Positions 52,724-60,356 of a stretch of 64,000 nucleotides of DNA are shown in pieces. A program made the position numbers and the translations under genes. Below the pieces are notes generated by a model. That model made no database searches, was not told where the DNA came from, and saw only the letters and a list, made by a program, of their open reading frames with translations. The DNA is from Istiophorus platypterus (lineage: Eukaryota; Chordata; Actinopteri; Istiophoriformes; Istiophoridae), in contig CM029114.1 of assembly GCA_016859345.1 (NCBI GenBank), positions 17,786,501 through 17,850,500 of the forward strand, read 5' to 3'. The first letter of the stretch is position 1; each line of letters begins with the position of its first letter.

Positions 52724-55030
52724 CACACACACACACACACAAAGTGTGACAGTCTGAAGATGACCCAATGGCTTTGCCATTCACACATACTAACTGTTTC
52801 TGTAATACCAAGAGGTAACCAACATTCAAGGATGACTTCGAGGGGGTAAGAAGCTGTGTCAACTTACATTTTTACATAGCTTACAACTTCATCTTATGCA
52901 AAAGCACACTTAAATCTGTGCTCTGACACATATGAATTAATAAAAACATTTTATCCAAACCTTTCTGGCCACAGGATCTTCAGGCAAGACAGCAGCACCC
53001 TCAGGTCCTTCACAGGTGATGCGTGTGGCATCCCCCTTAGCAGGAAAGACGTAGAGGGCCCTCTCCCCCAGGTGCCTCTGGGTGTGATCGTAGTAGCCCA
53101 GACGTCTCACCCTAAACCCAACCAGGAGAGTAACATTACACTGTCTATAACAGAATATGGTATCAGTTGGCATTTCTTATACTAATCTTACTTGTATTTT
53201 GTTTCTTATACTCTTAAACTAAAGACTTATATCTTGGAAGAGCAGTGCAAAAACACAAGGGGCCCCAAAAAATCCCACCAATGAAAAGTATAGTGGAACA
53301 CCACAACCACAAAACAATACAGTAATTTAGCTGTTTATTTAAAATCATAAAGCTGATTGGAAATAAAAGTTAAAACAGATTAGAAAAAAAACTCAACAGT
53401 GGTATAATTCCATGTTAGGACACATAGATGGTTATTTCTACTGACCTGCAGAGATTCTCCTGTGCGATGGTGGAGGGAGGTGGATAGACGCTGTCAGAGC
53501 CCTTTGGGGAGTAGCTCTTGGTTATCCACGTCACCTTCAGTTCAACTACCTTTACCTGAGGGAAGCACAATCACACCATGGAGACCATTTAGACAATTTA
53601 AGATACATAATTAAATGTTATCCCCAAGTTATTCAAGTTTATGACTCAATACGGTTTGTCATTAAAACGAAGGTAAAACATCTTTGAATTGTGTGATTCA
53701 GGGCTATGCCAGAGATGAAATAATTTTAGAGTCAGTCACAGTCATTCTTGATGAATACTCTTCTGCTCGAGTTGGAACTGATGATTCATTGACACAATGA
53801 CTGACTGCCTGCAAATGGGTTTGCCCCCTCTCTCTCTCACACACACACACAAATATGGACGTGTTAAGCGTGACATCAGGGAAAAAAAGGACTATCATCA
53901 TCATCATCGTCTTACCTCTTCTACTACCACCCTGAACTTGCATTTCCTGCTGAGGACAGGTTTGACCCCAGACAGCCACTGTACATTAGAGAAGACCTTA
54001 GCCGGACCAATCAGGACCTGGCCTGGGTAGAAACCATATGCCTCGTCGAAGAACAGACCCTGACACACAACAAAGTAACAAGCATATAACATGACTGACA
54101 TAATTGAAGTGAAAATATAATGATGACAACTGTCTGTTAGAGCCAACACGAGAATGCATTATGCAACATGTATAACAAAAAAAAATGATTTGATAAAACA
54201 CAAGTCAGTTAAACAAACATCGGCCAATATGAATTTAAATGCAAATTTTAAAAATTTTAACTTTGAACATTATTGCTTAAAAAAAAATGCAAACATTATG
54301 AAAGCAAGGGAAAAGTTGTTAGAAATTCAACATACATTTAAAACAGATCTGATGTGTAGGTCTAAACAGAAAGAATTTTATTCTGTTCTTTCCTCAAATA
54401 TTTCTAATGGCTAATCATTCTGCAGTAAAATTTTATGAAATTTTTAAATCTAAATGCAATTAATAAGCATTGAGAAGTCAAACTCCAGTCTGAGATGTAA
54501 AAATATTTGTTTCTAGAAAAGCACAAATGCTTATATTTCTTTACATTAAACATTAAAAAGTATAACTACATGACTCATAAGTGGAGGATGGATATCACTT
54601 ACAGGAAAGTATACTGTATAATCAAATCAAATGTAAATATAAGCAATCTAGATTTTTAATTTTAGTGTCTGTGGACAGAGAGGCTCAAGCCTACAAATAA
54701 ATATTCCAAATAAATCAAATTTATCCTTGTTTTTGCCAACAGTACAATCCTTTACAGCCGGTGTACGATAACACATTTCAATTTGTCTGACACTAGCTTC
54801 TTCAAAAGTCACCTGACCCCTGCTTAACAGAGGTTCTCTTCAACTTGTGGCAGCAGAGATCTGAAGTGACAGATAACGTACCGAATCACTGACATGTGGA
54901 CAGACATCGTACAGCTTGGCACCGTCCTCCACACTCATAGAGCACCTGGAGGGGAGCAAAGAGAGAGACTGATAGTTGACAAACTGGACAAATTGCCACA
55001 CAGTGATGGTACATGCTGTTTAATCACATA

Positions 55031-55111
<81 letters not shown>

Positions 55112-56179
55112 CACACACACTGTACCTGGCTCCATTGGAGAGCTTGAGGATGATGTGATTAGTCAGGTCATACACTTTCCCCAGCCAGAAGTCGTAGGCA
55201 ATGTAGTCTCCATACATAAAGGACTGTGAAGGACACATAACTGATCAGTTTTACATGTTATCAAATCTTGACATTAGACACAATAATTATGAATGGACAT
55301 AATAATGGTTTATATGTTAGTGTCTTTGTCTACGGGACTCTGACAAAAAAAATTAAAAAATTAAAAATAAAAAAATGGTGAGGGGTACAGCATATTCATT
55401 ACAGTTCATCCAACAGGTCAAGTTTGTGCAACACTGAAATATGTTGGTCATTTTAACCGGTGAGTCGATGAGACTTTATGGCCAAAGCTATGTTTATTTG
55501 GTCATCATCAACAACACACTAAGGAATTTTTCAAAAGATTTGGGGAAAAGTACAATGTTCTTATCTTACCCAGATGTGCTGCAGGTCTTTGCTGTTAACT
55601 GGATACAGAACACAGTTTGTTCCCACTAGTTTCACTGCACACTCGATGTCAATGTTAGTCACAATACCACACTGGTTGTCCTGTAATGAAACAAACACAG
55701 ATTCAGCATGTCAGCATATTCATCACCACATTTTCTACATTTCAATATCCTGTCCATCAACAGAAGCTTTCAGCTATTGCTTGTAAGCTCTTAAGGGTTT
55801 GTGGCGCTCAAGACATGACCTTAATTTCCAACGAAAAAGAAAATCATGTAAAAGTCTAATGTTGTATTTCTATTCACTTTGAGTTGTTGTACTGCGTTAA
55901 CACAAAGTCTCCTTTTAGTCCCTTCTTAGTGTTGACCTGCAATAATATTCCTGTCACGTCTGCTGCAGCAAATAGAAGAGAGGTGAACAGTGACAAGACT
56001 GACAAAGAGAGAGCTGATTGAAAAAGGGCTAGAAGTAACAGGACAAAATGGAAGAGGCGGAGTAAGAAGGCAAAAAGGTACACACAATGAAAAAGATGCA
56101 GACCGAGGACTCCACTTACATTTGAATTGTTCCGTCGCACAATGTCTCTGATGACAATAGATCGATCTTCAAGTTTCAG
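40744..56179 (-). CDS. ube2o: Ubiquitin-conjugating enzyme E2 O (hybrid E2/E3), spliced CDS, first exon beyond window
   Basis: Large E2 that also acts as its own E3, ubiquitinating free ribosomal proteins and other basic substrates in cytosol and nucleus. 21 coding exons in transcript order: 56179-56120, 55680-55570, 55223-55126, 54945-54882, 54059-53916, 53555-53446, 53111-52961, 52591-52534, 51928-51766, 50725-50570, 50012-49858, 49477-49365, 49186-49058, 48527-48438, 48314-47984, 46029-45662, 45504-45324, 44800-44664, 43795-43592, 42783-42726, 41585-40744. Phases agree throughout: 3723 nt, 1240 residues plus stop. Domain order: CR1 region, basic nuclear-localisation blocks, CR2 region, acidic stretch, coiled coil, UBC fold with catalytic Cys (codon 43624-43622), Ser-rich tail with RPKKRRKSYRSF. 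Colinear with human UBE2O nearly end to end. The N-terminal exon (about 100-140 residues in human, from memory) is not in the window. Confidence 0.96.
41900..42290 (-). pseudogene. Tc1-like transposase HTH fragment in ube2o intron
   Basis: A minus-strand frame (42261-41998) contains KRKDLSDLERGFIVGAKRAG, TKTSHLASVSIGTVTK and ASRSVGKTS, the paired-type helix-turn-helix start of Tc1-family transposases, and continues past a stop with LRRNRRAALSQMTENVNAG. No catalytic DDE part follows. Element ends are not defined. Confidence 0.75.
42662..42714. repeat. (GT)n microsatellite
   Basis: Pure run ending 12 bases below the donor-side end (42726) of the ube2o exon 42726-42783; on the transcript it is a CA tract just inside the intron. 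Confidence 0.97.
42726..42783 (-). CDS. ube2o: ube2o exon, in-window 20 of 21
   Basis: Acceptor GATCCACAG, donor CAAG|GTTAGT, 58 nt. Encodes GTERWTSKSSLLQVLISIQ, the UBC helix after the active site; the final G starts a split Gly codon. Confidence 0.96.
43018..43275 (+). mobile_element. hAT-N MITE relic in ube2o intron
   Basis: Starts TAGAGTTGGAACTAATGATC. The internal CAAGATGATGTCTTCAAATG and a terminal region with ACTAACTGATTAATTGGGT match the family. Confidence 0.6.
43363..43495 (-). repeat. Inverted repeat copy A in ube2o intron
   Basis: The reverse complement of this 133-bp stretch matches 46261-46393 with about nine mismatches and no indels. It includes CTTCTTTGGCAACAAAAATA and GTTCATGTGCAACTGTTGT. 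Confidence 0.92.
43592..43795 (-). CDS. ube2o: ube2o exon, in-window 19 of 21: catalytic cysteine
   Basis: Acceptor CTACTCAG, donor AAG|GTGTGT, phase 0, 68 codons. Encodes DLFSALIKGPTRTPYEDGLF, LFDIQLPNIYPAVPP, RLNPNLYDNGKVCVSLLGTW. The Cys of GKVCVSLL (codon 43624-43622) is the thioester-forming residue. The classical E2 HPN motif is replaced by NPN, as in human UBE2O. Confidence 0.97.
44664..44800 (-). CDS. ube2o: ube2o exon, in-window 18 of 21: start of UBC fold
   Basis: Acceptor TTGTCACAG, donor ATG|GTGGGT, 137 nt. Encodes HSFKKMEFQPAEAKKFFSTV, RKEMALLATSLPDGIMVKTF and EDRM, the first helix and strand of the UBC domain. Confidence 0.96.
45324..45504 (-). CDS. ube2o: ube2o exon, in-window 17 of 21
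   Basis: Acceptor CTGTTCAG, donor CCGG|GTGAGG, 181 nt. Encodes PVLCQQSGGKPGVTFTSAKG and EVFSVLEWAP, leading into the UBC fold. The CxxC of human (CQQC) is CQQS here. Confidence 0.94.
45662..46029 (-). CDS. ube2o: ube2o exon, in-window 16 of 21: coiled coil
   Basis: Acceptor CTGCCTAG. Encodes FRELKEALKILESLKNMTVE, a Ser/Thr/Pro linker, then KRFLDDIKKLQENLRKTLDN and VAIVEEEKMEAV, the predicted coiled coil. The 3' border is uncertain: GAG|GTTGGT at 45662 keeps phase 0, but GTG|GTTGAG about 36 bases earlier on the transcript also does and would omit a Gly-rich stretch. The frame stays open into the intron. Confidence 0.85.
46261..46393 (+). repeat. Inverted repeat copy B in ube2o intron
   Basis: Partner of 43363-43495, opposite orientation, about 93% identical over 133 bp. 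Together they bracket the ube2o exons 43592-46029. Confidence 0.92.
46700..46880 (+). mobile_element. Possible relic of LINE C-terminal region
   Basis: Reading across frames gives IQTSVARFLKHAQLAKCIVL and LHQPPVKCRLNLKCF, faintly like the LQLIQNAAARVL ... LHWLPVKFRI block of fish LINEs. Very degraded. Confidence 0.3.
47250..47500 (+). repeat. Interspersed repeat, unit 1 of a head-to-tail pair
   Basis: Starts CACCTCCACCAAGGAGGTTA, contains CAGCAGGATTA and GGCCAAGGAAGAACCCATTA, and ends TCAGTGCCCTTCTAGTT. This matches a repeat family widespread in fish (from memory; class not certain). Confidence 0.65.
47501..47724 (+). repeat. Interspersed repeat, unit 2 of a head-to-tail pair
   Basis: 5'-truncated: begins near TTTTCAGCAGGACC, then CACTTGGTGGAAGGCTGGAG, GGGCCAAGGAGG and AACATTGCGAGATAGGGCA, and ends GTACTTCTAGTT, the same 3' end as unit 1. 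Confidence 0.65.
47984..48314 (-). CDS. ube2o: ube2o exon, in-window 15 of 21: acidic region
   Basis: Acceptor ACACACAG, donor GGAG|GTAGGG, 331 nt. Acidic HLYNVESEIEETDYDSVEET, STEEWEDESDSWETDNGL, then a Thr/Pro repeat TPTPTPTG and an Ala/Val-rich linker. The acidic part is conserved with human; the linker is not. Confidence 0.93.
48438..48527 (-). CDS. ube2o: ube2o exon, in-window 14 of 21
   Basis: Acceptor TTCCCTCAG, donor CAG|GTAAAT, phase 0, 30 codons. Encodes SVGQVSRVDVSSKVEVVWAD and TIVLPQ, the end of CR2. Confidence 0.95.
49058..49186 (-). CDS. ube2o: ube2o exon, in-window 13 of 21
   Basis: Acceptor TGTTCCAG, donor GAG|GTGAGA, phase 0, 43 codons. Encodes EEDVSVYDIADHPDFHFRTT then DIVIRIWNSENG. 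Confidence 0.95.
49365..49477 (-). CDS. ube2o: ube2o exon, in-window 12 of 21
   Basis: Acceptor CACTTCAG, donor GAG|GTGAGT, 113 nt. Encodes LQDPGLYGVIQSGDHKGRT and VVKWIKL, matching human YGVVQSGDHIGRT. Confidence 0.95.
49858..50012 (-). CDS. ube2o: ube2o exon, in-window 11 of 21
   Basis: Acceptor TTTTGCAG, donor CGAC|GTAAGG, 155 nt. Encodes VAVEVVSTKTTADVMWKDG, IRSNDLIPIQHLD and FCPGDFVVDKR, the start of CR2. Confidence 0.95.
50570..50725 (-). CDS. ube2o: ube2o exon, in-window 10 of 21: nuclear-localisation block
   Basis: Acceptor GGTTACAG, donor ACCG|GTGGGT, 156 nt. Ser-rich SLTSSASSTASSQS, then the basic RKKSIPLSIRNLKRKHKKKR, a likely NLS, then SREFKPGD. Confidence 0.95.
51411..51459. 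repeat. Perfect hairpin built on a 16-bp tandem duplication
   Basis: The arms CTTACCTTGCAGATG (51411-51425) and CATCTGCAAGGTAAG (51445-51459) are exact inverted copies. The 16-mer CTTGCAGATGAGACAT is repeated at 51416-51431 and 51432-51447. It lies in a ube2o intron. Confidence 0.93.
51766..51928 (-). CDS. ube2o: ube2o exon, in-window 9 of 21
   Basis: Acceptor CTCACCAG; donor CCAG|GTCTTT, which departs from the usual GTRAGT but preserves phase into the next exon (AG|C gives Ser). Low-complexity Ser/Thr/Gln stretch then HGEQDADDEAAEDTDDT, matching human SAEQDADDEAADDTDDT. Confidence 0.9.
52534..52591 (-). CDS. ube2o: ube2o exon, in-window 8 of 21 (microsatellite-flanked)
   Basis: Acceptor GTTCCCTGCAG with a (TG)n-rich minisatellite just upstream on the transcript; donor AAG|GTACCA. 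58 nt encoding basic LKRMFKKDLGKK then TENADTQ. The basic block resembles the human KRLLKK nuclear-localisation region. Skipping would shift the frame. Confidence 0.88.
52605..52741. repeat. CA minisatellite with CGCATGCAACGA units
   Basis: Three copies of a roughly 30-bp unit, CA-run plus GCATGCAACGAC, grading into pure CA. Its lower end is about 14 bases from the ube2o acceptor at 52591. Confidence 0.95.
52961..53111 (-). CDS. ube2o: ube2o exon, in-window 7 of 21
   Basis: Acceptor GGGTTTAG, donor AAG|GTTTGG, 151 nt. Encodes VRRLGYYDHTQRHLGERALY and VFPAKGDATRI, the end of CR1. Confidence 0.94.
53446..53555 (-). CDS. ube2o: ube2o exon, in-window 6 of 21
   Basis: Acceptor CCCTCAG, donor GCAG|GTCAGT, 110 nt. 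Encodes VKVVELKVTWITKSYSPKG followed by a Pro-rich SVYPPPS and AQENLC; the last two bases begin a split Arg codon. Confidence 0.95.
53916..54059 (-). CDS. ube2o: ube2o exon, in-window 5 of 21
   Basis: Acceptor GTGTCAG, donor GAG|GTAAGA, phase 0, 48 codons. Contains GLFFDEAYGFYPGQVLIGPA and VQWLSGVKPVLS, near identical to human. Confidence 0.96.
54882..54945 (-). CDS. ube2o: ube2o exon, in-window 4 of 21
   Basis: Acceptor CCCTCCAG, donor TCG|GTACGT, 64 nt. One base completes the Arg codon of the previous exon, then CSMSVEDGAKLYDVCPHVSD. Confidence 0.93.
55032..55120. repeat. (CA)n microsatellite abutting ube2o splice donor
   Basis: About 37 CA units, a short A run and more CA, ending five bases from the donor of exon 55126-55223. 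Confidence 0.97.
55126..55223 (-). CDS. ube2o: ube2o exon, in-window 3 of 21
   Basis: Acceptor CTTCACAG, donor CCAG|GTACAG, 98 nt. Encodes FMYGDYIAYDFWLGKVYDL and ILKLSNGA. The donor lies only a few bases from a long (TG)n tract on the transcript. Confidence 0.96.
55570..55680 (-). CDS. ube2o: ube2o exon, in-window 2 of 21
   Basis: Acceptor ATTACAG, donor TGG|GTAAGA, phase 0, 37 codons. Contains CAVKLVGTN and YPVNSKDLQHIW, strongly conserved in CR1. Confidence 0.95.
56120..56179 (-). CDS. ube2o: ube2o exon, in-window 1 of 21
   Basis: Acceptor TTTTACAG, donor AAT|GTAAGT, phase 0 at both ends, 20 codons. Encodes LKLEDRSIVIRDIVRRNNSN, matching the LKLEDRSVVPRDVV stretch of human UBE2O in CR1. 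Confidence 0.93.
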
Positions 56180-57194
56180 CTGTAAAAGAAAGAGCAAACT
56201 GGTTTAGAAAATCATGGCTAAAACCACTGGGTAACCTCACCTTCAAGATATCTTTCACTCACAAAAGCTGCCGTCACTAAAATGGGATCAACATTTTCTT
56301 ATATTAATCTTTACTGCATTGGAGAGCTTGGCACAACTAAGACCCTGTTGCAAACCATTCACACTTAGACTATGACAATATAATGGATCAAATTTGTCAC
56401 ACCCTTATTCTGTCCCCGCTCACAGCCATGAAGACTGCAACATGCACAGTCAGCAGAGCCTAAACGCCCCCTGGGAGCAGATAAAATGGTTTTGTCATCT
56501 AAACAGAGAGACACATTTCACTGAGCTGGCCAGCATGAGCCTATACTTTGAGAGTCTAGCAGTGTGATGAACACTGAAGGTGTCAAACACATTTTCATGA
56601 TCAATTATTAATCAACATGGACATAAAAATAGGACCTTGAAAACCTGTATTGATCAAGAATTACAAGAGCAGAGAGACCGAGGTCAGAAAACAGAAGCTT
56701 TTGGGCTAAACTTGGCACAAGCTCAGCTCCCAGAGGGAAACCGTCTACCTCTGAGCTAAGTTTTGCTGTGTCACACTGTGCCTGTTAGCAAGTATTCATA
56801 CTGAAAACAGCCCCAAGTGTTATTCCATATTCCAGGAAGACCAATTAGAGTAACAGATCTGTAAATTGGAAGGCTTATCAGATGCAAAAAACACTGCACA
56901 GCAATGTATAATAATAAGAGACAGGATTTTACAACTCAGTGACAATTTCTTAATCCATGACTATCAGGAGGTAAACAGCAGAATACAACATCACCCACCA
57001 GGATTGTGTATTTGCATGTATTCGATTGACCAAAGCAGTGTCTTGGCTGAATCACTGCACCGTGCTCTGGTAAAATCGACTGTTTTTCTGCAAGACCCTT
57101 CAGCTTTGTGCTGTCATTTAACAGACTTAGGGGCTTTTCTCATACAGTGCCGTGGTTGGCCTTAAGCACGTCTTTAATCAAAATTGACTGGATA

Positions 57195-58095
57195 TACACT
57201 ACCTGTCAAATGTTTTATAACACCTCCATTTTTACTTCTGGTATTGAAATTTAGATAGGGCAGTGTATTAGTTTTTTGGCAGTGAAAGCTTAGAAAAATT
57301 CAGTCAGCAGCCAAACACGCTTGTGACGTTCTTTCTACAATGAAAATTAAACATTGTTTAGAAAGTTTTTTTCCAACACCATTGCAATCCTGTGAATTTG
57401 TTTCCCTTGCAGGCTGCTTTGCTTTCACCTTCTGTCCATTTCATCCCAAACCAGCTCCATGGGGTTTAAGCCTGGAGACTGAGCTGCTGTTCAATCATTT
57501 GAAGCCTCCATCTACTTCTTTTCTTCGAATTTTTTGGGTCATTGTCTTGCTGTATGATAATTCCTTGACCATCCAGTCTGTATTCCACTTGCCTTTTTCT
57601 CACTATTTTGCCTTTGTACAGACAGAGGGTTTCATCAACAAAAGTTCAGACATCTGTAGGAATTGTTTGCTTAAACTTGCAAGACTTCAGTTCCTCCCAT
57701 TGCTGCAGAAAAGCTGTACGTTAAAGTGGCAATTGTCAAGTTTTTTTGCTTTGATGCATCACTATGAATTAAATGTTGATTGTACAATGCGATGGCTATT
57801 GAATAATGGCATCATCCGCATTTAGACTGGTTCCCCATAAGCCTTACTTGCCCATCCAAAACAGGAAGAGGATAGCTCTTCTGTTTTCCACCAGTAACCA
57901 CCACTTAGAAATGCTAAGGGGGGAAAGTTGTGTATTGCCACTTAAACCCATTACTTACTTTACTTTTTTTAAACCCCTGGAGGTTTACCATGTACTTTTG
58001 CACCATTTAAGATTATTCACTGGGCTTAAACTAATGAAATTTCAATAAAAACTAGAATAATGGGAGTGTTTCTAAAACTTTTGAGTGGTAATACA
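57195..58095 (-). mobile_element. Tc1/mariner-like DNA transposon fossil
   Basis: Ends TACACTACCTGTCAAATGTT and, read inward from the right, TGTATTACCACTCAAAAGTT, are inverted repeats of a Tc1-like type common in fish. The minus strand keeps transposase pieces IIIQQDNDPK and QSPGLNPMELVWDEMDRR, the second Asp and the third acidic residue of the DDE region. About 900 bp with many stops; inactive. Confidence 0.85.
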
Positions 58096-59958
58096 AATCA
58101 AAAAAAAGTGCACCTGCAATATATAAAGCACAAGGACTACTAATTAACTTGACAAAAAAATTGTAGTACCTATTTTCAGAGTTTGAAATATTAACTAAAG
58201 ATCTATTTCCAAGCATTTTCCAAAAACATTCAACCACATCTGACAGTCTTCATGAGCAGATGGAGAACTGATTAAAACAGACAAACAAACTTTTCTCCAA
58301 GTTCAAGAATGAAGTTTTACGTAATATAATTACACTTATACTCTATAAAAGCTAACTTGATGTACTGCAGCAACACTATCCTGAGTAGGTATCCAAAACC
58401 ATCAACTACAGTATAAACCAGCCAAGTGATCCTGCTTATCTCTGCATTTATCTGCATCTCTAAAAGAGAGGAAGCACTATTTTAATTGCCATCAGTAATA
58501 CCTTTGGTCTACTTTACTTGACCTAGTTCTGCCTCTACAGAGAGATAGAGGCAGAATTTCACACCACAGCATTGCTTCTAACATTGAGTCAGGCACATAA
58601 TTGAGCCCTGGTTATATGTCCTATGGATCCTATTAAACAAAATGTAACGAGGTATATTTATAATTTATTAACCTGTATCCAGTTTTCCAAAAACAGCTCA
58701 AAGTTTCATGAAGCCCCCAGCACTGCAGCACCGAATGTCACCCAACACAGACACCAATAGCACTGGTATATTCATATATTCAGGACAAGTAGCTGCTGCT
58801 CTTTATTCCTCAGAGCGTCTCTGCAAGTCCCCGGCCTTCCTTATCTACACTGCTCATCAACAAGATAAAGATGACTGATGATGATGTTTATCTTTTGGCA
58901 GGAACATGGAGATTACAAATTTAACCTGAATGTAAAATAATGTGTTTAATGTTCTTATATGTGCTTCCTTCCCCTGTAATATAAATTGCAATATACTCTG
59001 TCAGGTAGGTTCACAGGTGAACTGAGCTTAAAACATGAAACAGATAAAATATCATGAATTAAGGATCAGCAAACTGATAAAGGCAGAATCCAACATATTG
59101 GCCATACTCCTGAGATTAACTGCCCCTTGTATTAGCCAGTTTGATTAATGTATTAATTACTTTTATAGATAACAGGAGAAATGCACGATAAAATTACTGT
59201 AAGTAGCACTGTCCTCTACACAAATGAAGGTAATATAATATCATAACATTTCTACCATAGATTTAAAGACAGTTCTTGGGTGATGGTGGCACATACTTGT
59301 ATGGACTGCAGAGAAATTTACCTAGTGATTCTCTAAAGCCTTTTAACTTTTTCAGGAAATTCACTTTGGCATATTTTGTCTTTAAACATCAACCAAAGTA
59401 TTGAATCCTTCTCCTGACTTCCAGTATTTTTCAATCCAAGTCTTATGCTCATAATTGTGGCCACTCATTCTGACTACAGCCCATGCTAACTTTGTATTCA
59501 TTGTAAAGATTTGGGAGAGCAGCGTGAGCCTCCTAAAGCTTTCCAAATAAAATTCAATTTTATATGAATATGCTTGTCTGCAAGGTTGACCAATGGTAAA
59601 CAGAGAAAGTCGTTTCCATGACTAGCTACTGTATCTAACTGCACAAAGATCTACTTCACAAGCAACTCAGTGGCTGACCAGCACATGATGGTTTGTTTAC
59701 ACACGTGAGGACTTGGGTTGTTGTCTTTTTAAAAGTTGTGTTGCCAGTGATGTATTTCCTGACTCTCTACAATGGAGGTGAATGCAAAGTTAGCAAGACC
59801 CATAGTCAGAATGGCAACATTTATAAGAATAAGACCCAGGTTGAAAAATAACAGTTTTCCTTTAAGTCATATCAGATCTTAAAATGAAACTTCTCAATAT
59901 GTTTCTTTAATTTGTTTTCTAATGACTGTCTCGTTTTTTTTTTTAGAAGACATCCAAC

Positions 59959-60015
59959 ATCACACACACAACACAGACACACAACAGAACAAGACACACA
60001 CACACAGCATCACAC

Positions 60016-60061
<46 letters not shown>
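59959..60061. repeat. CA-rich imperfect repeat and (CA)n
   Basis: Irregular ACACA/GCAT units followed by a pure CA run from about 60018. Confidence 0.92.
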
Positions 60062-60069
<8 letters not shown>

Positions 60070-60277
60070 TGCTTTGTCTCACTGTAACCCTATTCCACTG
60101 AGTTCTAGGAGAGAAAGAGCCACAGAGTGAGAAGGGGTGAAAGAGGATGAGAGAGTGTGAGTATACAATCGATGGGTCGCCATGTTCCCTTGTAATCTAT
60201 TAAACAGCAGCCTGTCTGCTACCCATGTCACTGCTGCTGGAGGTTAGAGTACATACTCAGAACACTCAGTCACATGC

Positions 60278-60356
60278 ATGTGCATGCACCAACACATCCA
60301 CACACACATCCACACACACATCCACATCCACATCCACACACACACACACACACACT
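60278..60356. repeat. CCACACACAT minisatellite and (CA)n
   Basis: Several CCACA-type units of 6-10 bp followed by a pure CA run. Confidence 0.9.

Noticed and set aside
52479..52862. Open frames of Thr-His or Cys-Val repeats
   Set aside because: Translations of the CA/TG minisatellite, not genes.
54894..55229. 111-codon plus-strand frame with a long Thr-His run
   Set aside because: Microsatellite and antisense of ube2o exons.
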